Shown: positions 6,831-14,211 of the stretch, piece after piece | Layout of the letters: every line of letters begins with the position of its first letter | How positions within the stretch are numbered: the first letter of the stretch is position 1 | Origin: JADFRG01 sp048054495 | Lineage (GTDB): Bacteria; Chloroflexota; Anaerolineae; Anaerolineales; E44-bin32 | DNA: 15,338 nucleotides | Direction of reading: 5' to 3' | Assembly: GCA_048054495.1 (NCBI GenBank) | Contig: JBGMQN010000084.1 | Coordinates: forward strand, 1-15,338 | The notes under the pieces: generated by a model | The model's database searches: none | What the model saw: the letters and a program-made list of their open reading frames with translations, nothing else | What the model was told of the DNA's origin: nothing | Translations under genes and position numbers: made by a program

Positions 6831-6859
6831 GCCGCCCAATCGGGCGGCTTCTTCCTTTT
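6831..6859 (+). terminator. Intrinsic terminator of the small unit and probably queA
   Basis: Stem GCCGCCC/GGGCGGC (6831-6837 with 6842-6848) with an AATC loop, followed by TTCTTCCTTTT. The gene arriving from the opposite strand ends at 6879, so the hairpin may also slow that transcript, though its T tract on that side is poor. Confidence 0.88.
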
Positions 6860-6878
6860 AATCTCGATTTGGGTTCCG

Positions 6879-7340
6879 TTAGTTGAAAACGATGAACTGC
6901 GAAATGTAGTCCACCGACATAAATGCCATGAGCAGGATGACCTGGACGATCAGAAAGCCCGCAATCGCGGCTCGCAGCGAGAGCTGCGCGAATCCCCCTC
7001 CGATCAGCCCATAGAGCACGGCCATGATCGGCCAGATAATAAATGCCGAGGTTGAGGGACTGAGTGTGCCAATCGCCCCTTGGGATAGGCCGCGCGCCAG
7101 GAAAAACTCAAACTCAGACATACAGACCTCACCTGGGGCCGGGGCGAGCCTGAACTCGGCTAAGGTTTCGAGACATACTTCGTTCCGCGCCAGCAGGACC
7201 TCTGCCACGCCGGCCTCGATCAGGAAGAAAGCCATCGCAAAGAGAAACCCTATAAGGAAGCGCTGCACGCGATCGTCCGAGAGAAATGAACGCAGCGAAT
7301 TCAGCAGGTCTTCAGATTCTAGAGTCTGATCTTGATCCAT
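6879..7340 (-). CDS. Three-helix membrane protein of unknown function
   Basis: 153 residues, family not recognised. An acidic N-terminus of about 25 residues is followed by a membrane helix (27-50). A loop of about 45 residues contains two cysteines (C56, C73) that could form a disulfide if it faces outward. Two closely spaced helices (about 98-120 and 123-145) follow. The glycine-rich stretch GLIGGGFAQLSLRAAIAGF is reminiscent of small permease-like subunits, but I assign no function. The ATG at 7340 has no clear Shine-Dalgarno. A large hairpin lies 33-76 bases upstream of the start. Confidence 0.75.
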   Translation of the reverse strand: MDQDQTLESEDLLNSLRSFLSDDRVQRFLIGFLFAMAFFLIEAGVAEVLLARNEVCLETLAEFRLAPAPGEVCMSEFEFFLARGLSQGAIGTLSPSTSAFIIWPIMAVLYGLIGGGFAQLSLRAAIAGFLIVQVILLMAFMSVDYISQFIVFN

Positions 7341-7372
7341 AGAGACGGATTTATCGCGCAGTCCGGGATCTC

Positions 7373-7435
7373 AGGCCACTCCCTGCTTGCACTTGCGGCG
7401 CAAGCACAAGTGGCCTAGTCCGCCAGGACAGGCGG
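7373..7435 (-). repeat. Compound inverted repeats upstream of the membrane protein gene
   Basis: AGGCCACT (7373-7380) pairs with AGTGGCCT (7409-7416), and inside it TGCTTGC (7384-7390) pairs with GCAAGCA (7400-7406). A second hairpin, CCGCC/GGCGG (7420-7424 with 7431-7435), abuts it. Neither strand has a T tract, so these are not clear terminators. Alternative pairing of CACTTG with CAAGTG inside the first hairpin is possible, so a switch or a mobile palindromic repeat are both open. Confidence 0.5.
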
Positions 7436-7525
7436 CTCGCCTTTGCCATAAACCTAGATCGGGGATCGTGCTGACTACGATCTCGGGCGACTGTGATTGC
7501 ACTTCAAAGCAGACCCTGATCGAGA

Positions 7526-7541
7526 ATGGCTATGCGCAATT
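7526..7541 (+). repeat. 16-bp direct repeat, first copy
   Basis: ATGGCTATGCGCAATT, identical to 11981-11996. It abuts a small inverted repeat (ATTGATT/AATCAAT, 7539-7559) that overlaps the pfkA stop codon. No T tract follows. Confidence 0.5.
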
Positions 7542-7554
7542 GATTCTTGCGAAA

Positions 7555-8637
7555 TCAATCTCCCAGCGACAAGCCCAGATTCCGGGCGGTTCTCACGCCG
7601 TCGCCGTTCGGATCCACCCGCTTGGGCTCGGCGAGCGCCTGCTCGAGAGTCACGCTTGAAATCTGGGTTCCTTTCAGGGCGACCATCTGCCCGTACAAGC
7701 CCTGCTCGGCCAGGCGGAAGGCTGCCGCACCGAACCGTGTGGCCAGCCAGCGATCGAAGGCCGTGGGCGATCCTCCGCGCTGGAGATGACCCAACACTGT
7801 GACCCGGCATTCCATTTTGCAGACTTGCTCGACGAACTTCGCCACCGTCGCACCGATCCCCCCCAGCCGCGCCAGGACAAGTTTGTCACCCGCTCTGCTG
7901 AAGATCTGTTGACCCCCCTTGGGACGGGCGCCCTCCGCCACGGCCACAATGCTGAAGTGTCGGCCTCTCTCGGCGCGGGTCTGGATCATCTCGCAGACGC
8001 TCTCGAATTCAAATGGGATTTCGGGAATGAGAACCACGTCCGCTCCGCCCGCGATTCCCGCGTGCAGCGCGATGAAGCCCGCGTCCCGGCCCATAAGTTC
8101 CAGGACCATGACCCTGTGGTGCGATTCGGCGGTCGTATGCAGCCGATCGAGCGCCTCCATGGCCGTGTTTACCGCGGTATCGAATCCAAATGTGACATCG
8201 GTTCCGTTGATATCGTTGTCGATGGTCTTGGGCACGCCCACAATCGGCGATCCCTTCTGAACGAGCTCCAGGCTGATATGCAGCGTGCCATCTCCACCGA
8301 CGACAATCAAGGCTTCCAAACCTAGCTCGGCGATCCTCGCCACGACTTCATCTGAGACGTCTTCGATCACTTCCTCGCCGTTGCGAATGACCGTTCGTGC
8401 GAAGGGATTCCCGCGGTTGGCGGCGCCCAGGATCGTGCCGCCCTTTGGAAGGATCCCTCGCACCTCTGCCCGAGTGAGCTCCACGATGCCCTCGGATTCC
8501 AGGCAGCCATCGAAGCCGTTGCGGATTCCTAATACCTCGAAGCCGCCCGTGTTTAGCGCGGATTTCACGACTGCCCGGATCACTGCGTTCAAACCGGGCG
8601 CGTCGCCGCCACCGGTCAGGATACCGATACGCTTCAT
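7555..8637 (-). CDS. pfkA: 6-phosphofructokinase, mixed-substrate (group III-like) type
   Basis: Phosphorylates fructose 6-phosphate to the 1,6-bisphosphate in glycolysis. Visible motifs are GILTGGGDAPGLNAVIR (phosphate loop), VVGGDGTLH (114-117), PKTIDNDINGTD with catalytic D140, MGRDAGFIA with R184, and GHLQRGGSPTAFDR. The residue equivalent to E. coli 104 is glycine, as in ATP-dependent enzymes. The residue equivalent to 124 is lysine (K137), as in pyrophosphate-dependent ones. This combination is characteristic of the mixed PFK subfamily, and the phosphoryl donor cannot be settled from sequence, though Gly-104 leans towards ATP. 360 residues. ATG at 8637 follows GAGGTG at good spacing. 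It lies 72 bp behind the GGDEF-EAL gene with no terminator between, so readthrough is possible. Confidence 0.95.
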   Translation of the reverse strand: MKRIGILTGGGDAPGLNAVIRAVVKSALNTGGFEVLGIRNGFDGCLESEGIVELTRAEVRGILPKGGTILGAANRGNPFARTVIRNGEEVIEDVSDEVVARIAELGLEALIVVGGDGTLHISLELVQKGSPIVGVPKTIDNDINGTDVTFGFDTAVNTAMEALDRLHTTAESHHRVMVLELMGRDAGFIALHAGIAGGADVVLIPEIPFEFESVCEMIQTRAERGRHFSIVAVAEGARPKGGQQIFSRAGDKLVLARLGGIGATVAKFVEQVCKMECRVTVLGHLQRGGSPTAFDRWLATRFGAAAFRLAEQGLYGQMVALKGTQISSVTLEQALAEPKRVDPNGDGVRTARNLGLSLGD

Positions 8638-8709
8638 GCAGCACCTCGTATCTTCTGTCAGAGACCCCGAATTGCGCGAGTCTGGCGTGGGCGCTCGGAT
8701 TTTACACCT

Positions 8710-11553
8710 TCAGGCAGCGACAGCGACTTTGCCTTCGAGCAGTGCCGTCGCTTCCTCCGCGGGCACGGCTTTCGAGAAGAGGAAGCCCTGGCCATACTCG
8801 CAACCCAGCGCCTTGAGGCTTATGCGCTGTTCTTCGGTCTCAACGCCTTCAGCGATGACGTCCATATCGAGGTTGTGGGCCAGGTTCACGATCGTCCGCA
8901 CGATCACTTCGTCCTCACCGCCGGAGTCCACGTTCTTTACGAAGCTCTTATCGATCTTCAGTGAGGAGATTGGGAATCGATGGAGATAGGCGAGCGAGGA
9001 GTAACCGGTGCCGAAGTCATCAATCGGGAGTCTAACTCCGAGCGATCGAAGGCCGATCAGCACCGCGGTAGCCGCCTCCGGGTCGTCCATGATGATGCCT
9101 TCTGTAACCTCAAGCTGCAAGCAGGCAGGATCGAGTTGGGCCTCGGAAAGGGTTTGGGCGACGACTTTGGTCAGATCCGGCTGCAGAAGCTGCCGGCTGG
9201 ATAGGTTCACGCTTACCCATAAGTCACGCCCGAGGGCGGGCCCGTTCTGCCAGGACTTCAATTGACTGCAGGCTTCGCGAAGTGTCCAGGCCCCCATCAG
9301 AGCGGTTAGGCCTGTTTCTTCTGCAAGCGGCAGGAATGCCGCCGGATACGTAAGGCCGCGGGCCGGATGCATCCATCGGATTAGTGCCTCGAATCCAACC
9401 ACCTCTCCAGAGTCGAGGGAGACGATGGGTTGGTAATATAGGCGGAACTCCTCGCGATCGACCGCCTTTCTCAGATCCGTCTCAAGCTTAAGCAGCTCTA
9501 CTGCCCGGCCATGCATCGCCTCATCGAAGAGCTCGTGCCGGGCCTTACCACTGGCCTTAGCGCGGTACATGGCAATGTCTGCGTCGCGGATGATGTCCTC
9601 CGCGCGGCTGTATCCTGCGGTGCTCACCGCGATGCCGATGCTCGCGCTCGTGAATACTTCGCTGCTGTCCAGGATGAAGGGCTCTCGCAGCTGAGATTGG
9701 ATACGCTCTGCGGAGCGTGTGGCGTGATTGATGTCCTCGATGTCTTCAAGCAGGATGACGAATTCGTCTCCGCCAAGCCGGGCAACCGTGTCCACGTGGC
9801 GCAGCGCGCCCTCCAGCCGGCGTGCGACTCCGATGAGCAGCTGATCACCCGTCATGTGACCCAGGCTGTCGTTGACGACCTTGAAGCGATCCAAATCGAG
9901 GAATAGCACCGCGACCGTGAAATCTTCCCGCCTTTTCGCTCGTTCGAGCGCTCGATCCAAACGGTCCGTGAAGAGCGCCCGGTTGGGGAGTCCGGTGAGG
10001 CCGTCATGAAACGCATCGTAAAGCAACTGCTCTTCGGCGCGTTTTCGCTCGGTGATGTCCGTCTGTGAGCCGGCTATCCGGTAGGCCTTGCCCTTTTCAT
10101 TTCGCATTGCGAGCCCACGAGTCAGCATCCAACGGTAGGAGCCGTCCTTGTGCAGCATGCGATGCTCGCTCTCGAACTGAGGAGCCTCACTCTGGATGTG
10201 CTTGCCGATGGCGGCGTTGAAGTCTGATAGGTCTTCGGGGTGCACTCGGCTGAACCATTCCTGCGTAGAGTCTGATACTTCACCATCGTCGTATCCAAGC
10301 ATAGATTTCCAGCGTGGGGAGTAATACACCTTCTGAGTCGTGAGATCCAGATCCCAGAGACCATCGTTGGCGGCGTTGGCTGCCAGCGCGTAGCGCTCCT
10401 CGCTCGCCCGGAGATCTTCTTCGGCCAGTTTGCGGGCGCTGATGTCGCGCACGATGCCGACCACGCCGATGGTCTCGCCTTCCGGCGAAGTGTGGGGCGA
10501 GAAGGTAGCGGACATCCAGCCCTCTCGACCCGTCTGGGGCACCTGGTAATGAGTGTCTTCAGATGTCACGCGTTCGCCGCGCAGCGCGCGCACGAGCAAG
10601 TGCTCGATACCCGGAAGCATGAATTGGGCGAACAGGTCCAGGGCGGAGCTCCCGATGATCTGCTCGCTGGGCAGTCCGGTGAGCTCTTCCATGACCTTGT
10701 TCCAGGCCCGGTAGCGGAGCTCGCGATCGTAGACGATGATGCCCTCGCTGACGCTGGTAAGGATCGTTTCGGAGAAGTTCTCAGACACGCGCAGTGCTTC
10801 CGTGGCGCGCTTGTGTTCGGTGACGTTGCGAAAGACGACAACCGCGCCAGAGGGTTCAGTTCCGTCGTAGATCGGCGTACTGACGTACTCAATGGGGAAG
10901 CTGGAAAGGTTGCGGCGCCAGAAGACTTCGTCCGTGACCGTATGCTCGACGCCTTCTTTCCAGGTCTCGCAAATCGGGCAATCTTCTTCTGGAAAGGATG
11001 AGCCGTCGGCTTTCGGTTGGTGGAGGGTGACGTGCATATGCCGGCCGATGAGCTCTGCGAATTTCCACCCGGTCATGCGTGTTACCGCTTGATTGGCAAA
11101 TGTGATGCGCCCCTCGGAATCGAGGCTGCAGATCCCCTCGCCCGCGGAGTTGAGGATCTGGTTAAGTCGCTCCTGATTGTTCTTGAGCTGATCAATAGAG
11201 TAGAGCAGCTCCGAGTTTCTCGTCCGCAGCGTATTTCGCTCACGGCCCACCGTGCGCTGCCCGTAGACGGCGATGGCTGTGAGGCTGAGAAAGAGCAAGA
11301 CGAAACCACCCGCGATGGCTGCGTAAGTGACCCCTTGATAGTCCCGAATCAGTCGCTCGAGAATCGGAGCGGGAAAGCCTTCGGAGGTCGCTTCCGCACT
11401 TTCGGCGGTGGCCTGGCTCAGATCTTCCAAACCCATGATCTCGCCCTTGAAGCGCGTTGCGAGGAACCCGGCGATCCCCAGGCCGAGGACGGCCGTGATC
11501 ATGAATCCCAGGGCCGAAAGGCGAAGTACACGGTCCCGGAGCAATCGACTCAT
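8710..11553 (-). CDS. Membrane-bound PAS-PAS-PAS-GGDEF-EAL cyclic-di-GMP enzyme
   Basis: 947 residues. Two membrane helices (about 12-33 and 75-97) flank a short outside segment of about 40 residues. A coiled coil (about 100-130) leads to three PAS domains (about 128-250, 258-376 and 384-505), then GGDEF (about 506-672) and EAL (about 690-936). The cyclase signature GGDEF is intact (594-598), with a product-inhibition RxxD site five residues before it (R585-D588). The phosphodiesterase residues also look intact: EAL (722-724), N783, LEVTE (814-818), DDFGTGYSSL (845-854), K866 and EGVE (902-905). It could therefore make and degrade cyclic-di-GMP in response to PAS-sensed signals such as redox state, oxygen or small ligands; the direction in vivo is unknown. 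ATG at 11553 has only a weak ribosome site. Confidence 0.95.
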   Translation of the reverse strand: MSRLLRDRVLRLSALGFMITAVLGLGIAGFLATRFKGEIMGLEDLSQATAESAEATSEGFPAPILERLIRDYQGVTYAAIAGGFVLLFLSLTAIAVYGQRTVGRERNTLRTRNSELLYSIDQLKNNQERLNQILNSAGEGICSLDSEGRITFANQAVTRMTGWKFAELIGRHMHVTLHQPKADGSSFPEEDCPICETWKEGVEHTVTDEVFWRRNLSSFPIEYVSTPIYDGTEPSGAVVVFRNVTEHKRATEALRVSENFSETILTSVSEGIIVYDRELRYRAWNKVMEELTGLPSEQIIGSSALDLFAQFMLPGIEHLLVRALRGERVTSEDTHYQVPQTGREGWMSATFSPHTSPEGETIGVVGIVRDISARKLAEEDLRASEERYALAANAANDGLWDLDLTTQKVYYSPRWKSMLGYDDGEVSDSTQEWFSRVHPEDLSDFNAAIGKHIQSEAPQFESEHRMLHKDGSYRWMLTRGLAMRNEKGKAYRIAGSQTDITERKRAEEQLLYDAFHDGLTGLPNRALFTDRLDRALERAKRREDFTVAVLFLDLDRFKVVNDSLGHMTGDQLLIGVARRLEGALRHVDTVARLGGDEFVILLEDIEDINHATRSAERIQSQLREPFILDSSEVFTSASIGIAVSTAGYSRAEDIIRDADIAMYRAKASGKARHELFDEAMHGRAVELLKLETDLRKAVDREEFRLYYQPIVSLDSGEVVGFEALIRWMHPARGLTYPAAFLPLAEETGLTALMGAWTLREACSQLKSWQNGPALGRDLWVSVNLSSRQLLQPDLTKVVAQTLSEAQLDPACLQLEVTEGIIMDDPEAATAVLIGLRSLGVRLPIDDFGTGYSSLAYLHRFPISSLKIDKSFVKNVDSGGEDEVIVRTIVNLAHNLDMDVIAEGVETEEQRISLKALGCEYGQGFLFSKAVPAEEATALLEGKVAVAA

Positions 11554-12055
11554 GCCGTTATCCCGCTTCTCATCGCACGGACCAGAAGACGCATGTGGAG
11601 TTCGGAAATTGGCATTCGAACAATCTCACGGCCAGAGTATCTAGTTGCCAACGGTTGCTGCTCTCACTCTCCCTGTCACCCGGTTCCTCGGCTGCCAGTC
11701 GTTTCTCAAGCACATTTTCTCTACTCGACTGCCGCGCACTTATGTTGACTTCCATGTGCTTCAGCGCCAATGCCGCGGCCCGACGACTTTGGCGGAATCA
11801 CGCCGGCCGGTCGCCGCGCAGGGCCGGACCCCAAGTTCACGATAGCACCCCCCTGAGGGTGGCGAACTTCCGAATACCTTACAGGTCACTCCGCGAATAG
11901 AGCTCACATTGAGTGGATTCCTGCCACCACGAATATCTGCTCCCAGGGGCGATTTACGCGCCCGTACCGCCCATTGGTGTATGGCTATGCGCAATTTTGG
12001 GTATGGCGTAATTTGGAGGGCGTTTGGGAGAGGAGCCGCTTGATCGGGTGTTCGC
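11554..12055. other. 502-bp intergenic region with no convincing gene
   Basis: Separates the flippase-like gene from the GGDEF-EAL gene, both on the minus strand. I see one nested inverted repeat, AAGTTC (11833-11838) with GAACTT (11864-11869) enclosing CACCC/GGGTG (11846-11850 with 11857-11861). There is also the 16-mer ATGGCTATGCGCAATT at 11981-11996 that recurs at 7526-7541. A 66-codon minus-strand frame (11570-11770) lacks a ribosome site and is not supported. No clear promoter or terminator was found. Confidence 0.6.
11981..11996 (+). repeat. 16-bp direct repeat, second copy
   Basis: ATGGCTATGCGCAATT, identical to 7526-7541. Each copy lies shortly after the stop codon of a minus-strand gene (60 bp here, 14 bp at the other). 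Confidence 0.5.
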
Positions 12056-13105
12056 CTAGCTTTCCGCGCTCGGTTGCGGTTCCGAGGCGGGGATTCCTGC
12101 CATTGACTGTGCGTCGGCGACAGACCGAAACGCAGACGATGGACGGAAGCCCAAAGCCCAGATCGCGATCCCCCCGAATATGGCGAGAATGAGGGCATTG
12201 AGCGCGTGAAATATGAGCACGACGCTGGCCGAGGCGGCCTGAGGGATCCCAAGCGCCCCGCCGAATACAAGCGATCCAAAGGCTTCCATGCTGCCGATAT
12301 ACCCCGGCGCTCCAGGCAGGATGAACGTAAGGGCGAATAGGGCGTATCCAGTCAGCGCAACCATCGGCGGGACAGGATTGCTCACGCTCACAAAAAGAAG
12401 GTAGAACACGCCGGCATCAAGCAGCGCGGCGACAAATGACAGGCCGATGATCGGAAGTAGGAGGCTCGGCTGCCGACCGATGGCGGTGAACCCGGTCATG
12501 ATCCCATCCAATATACCGATAATGCGGCTGCGCAGATTCTCTCCGATGAATCTAGGAACGGCCCACTCAGCCACCCGCATCAATCGCTCTTGCCAGAAAA
12601 TGGCCAGCACCACGAATGTCGCAAAACCAAGAAATATACCGACTCCCAAGGCAAGTATGATAGAAAGCGATCCACCCAATCGAAGGCCAGTAAGGATTCC
12701 GACTGCGCCTATCACGAGCAGCGCCAACAGATCGAGCGATCGGTCGACTGCGACTGTTGGTAGCGAGGCAGAGATCGGGACCGAGTGTCGCTGCTTGAGG
12801 AACAAGCTCCGTGCGATCTCGCCGGAGCGGATGGGGATCACGAAGTTGATGAGACTTGACGCCAGGTTGATCAGCCAGACATCCAAACGAGGCACAGCCG
12901 CAATGGGTCGCAGGACCATGCGCCATCGAAGAGCCCTGATACCTGAACTTATCAAGGCAACGCCGGCAGCGAGGACTACGAAACCCCATTGGGCTGTTCT
13001 CAAAGTCGCAGCCACCGCCTCAAGATCAACGATCCACAGCCATGCCGCCAAAAGAACTACGCCGAGCAGCGTCTGCCCGGCGAATATCCATCTTGTCTTG
13101 CTCAT
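12056..13105 (-). CDS. Flippase-like integral membrane protein (LPG synthase TM / UPF0104 family)
   Basis: 349 residues with about eight hydrophobic helices. Family landmarks are visible: SSGIRALRWRMVL after the second helix, NFVIPIRSGEIARSLFLKQ, a VAVDRSLDLLAL segment, and the loop LPGAPGYIGSMEAFG. The family is related to the membrane half of lysylphosphatidylglycerol synthase and to glycan or lipid flippases. There is no C-terminal aminoacyl-transferase domain here, so lipid translocation or a role in glycolipid export is more likely than lipid lysylation. The decayed family-2 glycosyltransferase just upstream on the same strand fits such a glycolipid context. ATG at 13105; no clear Shine-Dalgarno. 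Confidence 0.9.
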   Translation of the reverse strand: MSKTRWIFAGQTLLGVVLLAAWLWIVDLEAVAATLRTAQWGFVVLAAGVALISSGIRALRWRMVLRPIAAVPRLDVWLINLASSLINFVIPIRSGEIARSLFLKQRHSVPISASLPTVAVDRSLDLLALLVIGAVGILTGLRLGGSLSIILALGVGIFLGFATFVVLAIFWQERLMRVAEWAVPRFIGENLRSRIIGILDGIMTGFTAIGRQPSLLLPIIGLSFVAALLDAGVFYLLFVSVSNPVPPMVALTGYALFALTFILPGAPGYIGSMEAFGSLVFGGALGIPQAASASVVLIFHALNALILAIFGGIAIWALGFRPSSAFRSVADAQSMAGIPASEPQPSAES

Positions 13106-13320
13106 TTAGCTAGTCAGGATTTCTCTGCTCTTCCTCTGCTACCTAAAAGCCTTTCGGCCCACGCATCATCTTGGTGACTTGTGCTCTCGAGCCAGGGTCC
13201 CAGTACTTCCTCTTTGTCCGACCTAATTCTACTCCTTCACTCCTGGTTGTAAGCCCCTCACCTTTTCAGTCGGCGCCGGGAATCCCCGAAGACCGTAGCC
13301 GAGGTATCGCTTCGCTGACC
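13106..13320. other. Spacer between flippase gene and GT2 remnant
   Basis: 215 bp with no convincing open frame on either strand. It may hold further degraded glycosyltransferase sequence in a shifted frame. No strong promoter for the flippase gene was identified. Confidence 0.4.
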
Positions 13321-13728
13321 TCATTGAAGATTGGTCACGGCAGAGGTTTCATCAGAAGAGTCATCCGAGATGATGACCTCAAAGTTCTCTTAGTTGAGAG
13401 AGGTGACGGATCTGAGAAGACGATCAAAGACGGCCTTCTCGTTATGCAGGGGTAAGCGGACAGAGATAAAGGGCTTGTAGTGTAGCTGCTCCTTTTCGCC
13501 GCCGTTACGAGGAATCCCCCTTAGTCCGCTTCCGTTGCCGTTGCCATTCCCATTGGATCTGCTGGAGACAATGATCAGTGCGATGCTGAAGTAATACTTG
13601 AGAGCCTAAGGGAAAAAAATGCCGCAAGAAAAGAGAGCAGCAATGGCAAATAGGCCAAACGGCGAATGCTCTTGCGCCAATGGTACAAAAGCCCTCGCTG
13701 CCAAGTTGCCCCAGGTGGTCCAGTTCAC
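13321..13728 (-). pseudogene. Decayed family-2 glycosyltransferase, N-terminal part
   Basis: Reading one minus-strand frame through two stops gives a recognisable membrane-anchored GT2 N-terminus. There is a helix around FGLFAIAALFSCGIFFP, a TAG (13608-13606), then ALKYYFSIALIIVSSR, an NG-repeat linker, PFISVRLPLHNEKAVFD, LLRSVTSLN, a TAA (13392-13390), and ENFEVIISDDSSDET ending at TGA 13321-13323. PFVS..LP.YNE and EVI..DDSTDET are hallmark nucleotide-sugar binding blocks of cellulose-synthase-like GT2 enzymes. The TAA stands where the family has tyrosine (LNYENFEV), and TAG is also one base from tyrosine codons. The catalytic DxD and QxxRW parts are missing. A possible out-of-frame continuation at about 13200-13310 is too weak to claim. 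The 5' limit is uncertain. Lost gene, or sequencing errors in a partial gene; decay is more likely because the 3' part is gone. Confidence 0.78.
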
Positions 13729-13759
13729 CAGGGCAGATGGGAGGAGTATCGACCAGATC

Positions 13760-13975
13760 TCATGCGTCGTCTATGCGAGTGCAGTCCTCCAAATGCCTGA
13801 GTGCGTTCTCCCGTACAAATGCGTACAGGTGGTTGCCGCTGGCTGAAACCAAGGCGAGCGAAAGCCGTGCGTCTCGCCCTTTCGACAGCGTCCCTATGAC
13901 ATGCAAATCGAGGTCATCATACAATTTGCGCCAGTCCATTGAGTCTTCAGTCAACGTACCTTCTGCCGGATCCAT
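13760..13975 (-). CDS. Small hypothetical protein (71 residues, alternative start gives 101)
   Basis: Not recognised. The frame is open from GTG at 14065 (in-frame TAA just upstream), but that start has no ribosome site. ATG at 13975 has GGAG five bases upstream, so I use it. The product begins MDPAEGTLTEDSMDWRKLYD and continues DLDLHVIGTLSKGRDARLSLALVSASGN; it is acidic at the N-terminus and soluble. The opposite strand is also open but gives a serine-rich shadow. It sits alone between the GT2 remnant and the terminator of the signalling operon. Coding status is moderately supported at best. Confidence 0.45.
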   Translation of the reverse strand: MDPAEGTLTEDSMDWRKLYDDLDLHVIGTLSKGRDARLSLALVSASGNHLYAFVRENALRHLEDCTRIDDA

Positions 13976-14133
13976 TTCGTCTCCGATCTCGCCCATCTCC
14001 TCTGTGCTTACGCGCAAACAAGAAACCAGCCGGCGGGCCAATGGCCTCCTGGCTGGCGTTTCCACTCTAGTGGTTTGAAGGGATTATTTCATGCTGCAGC
14101 CGCCCTGGCATCCACACGAGGGACGGTATGGGG

Positions 14134-14165
14134 CAAAACAAAAGACCGAACCTTAGCTCGGTCTT
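14134..14165 (-). terminator. Intrinsic terminator of the histidine-domain/response-regulator operon
   Basis: On the minus strand, AAGACCGA (14165-14158) pairs with TCGGTCTT (14149-14142) and the stem runs into TTTTGTTTTG. It begins about 47 bases after the response regulator stop. Confidence 0.9.
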
Positions 14166-14211
14166 AAGTCGCAGAATTGGGGAATTACCCGGTCTTATGT
14201 CCTAGGACTGC

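Larger units (their letters stand above)
6707..6859 (+). ncRNA. Candidate small structured RNA (about 150 nt)
   Basis: A self-contained transcription unit lies between queA and an opposite-strand gene. From its own promoter it can form a 5' hairpin GTTC/GAAC (6708-6720), a perfect 6-bp hairpin CATGAG/CTCATG (6747-6766), a perfect 12-bp stem GCGCTGCGGCAT/ATGCCGCAGCGC (6773-6784 with 6809-6820) and a final intrinsic terminator. The 24-base loop of the long stem contains CCCTCC, which could pair with Shine-Dalgarno sequences, including the unit's own GGAGG at 6735-6739. No plus-strand gene follows, so it is not an ordinary attenuator. I do not recognise a known family. It may instead, or also, act as a messenger for the short peptide listed separately. 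Confidence 0.6.

Noticed and set aside
6742..6859. Classical leader-peptide attenuator
   Set aside because: The long hairpin and the terminator do not compete for bases, there is no run of one regulatory codon beyond two serines, and no plus-strand gene follows.
7373..7416. Transcription terminator of pfkA
   Set aside because: Strong hairpin, but no T tract on either strand and it lies about 140 bp past the stop.
11570..11770. 66-codon minus-strand frame before the GGDEF-EAL gene
   Set aside because: TTG start, no Shine-Dalgarno at it or at the internal ATG, and no recognisable features.
13171..13455. 94-codon plus-strand open frame
   Set aside because: It is antisense to the GT2 remnant, whose minus-strand translation matches a known family far better. 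No ribosome site.
13619..13846. 75-codon plus-strand frame
   Set aside because: Overlaps the N-terminal part of the GT2 remnant on the other strand and resembles no protein.
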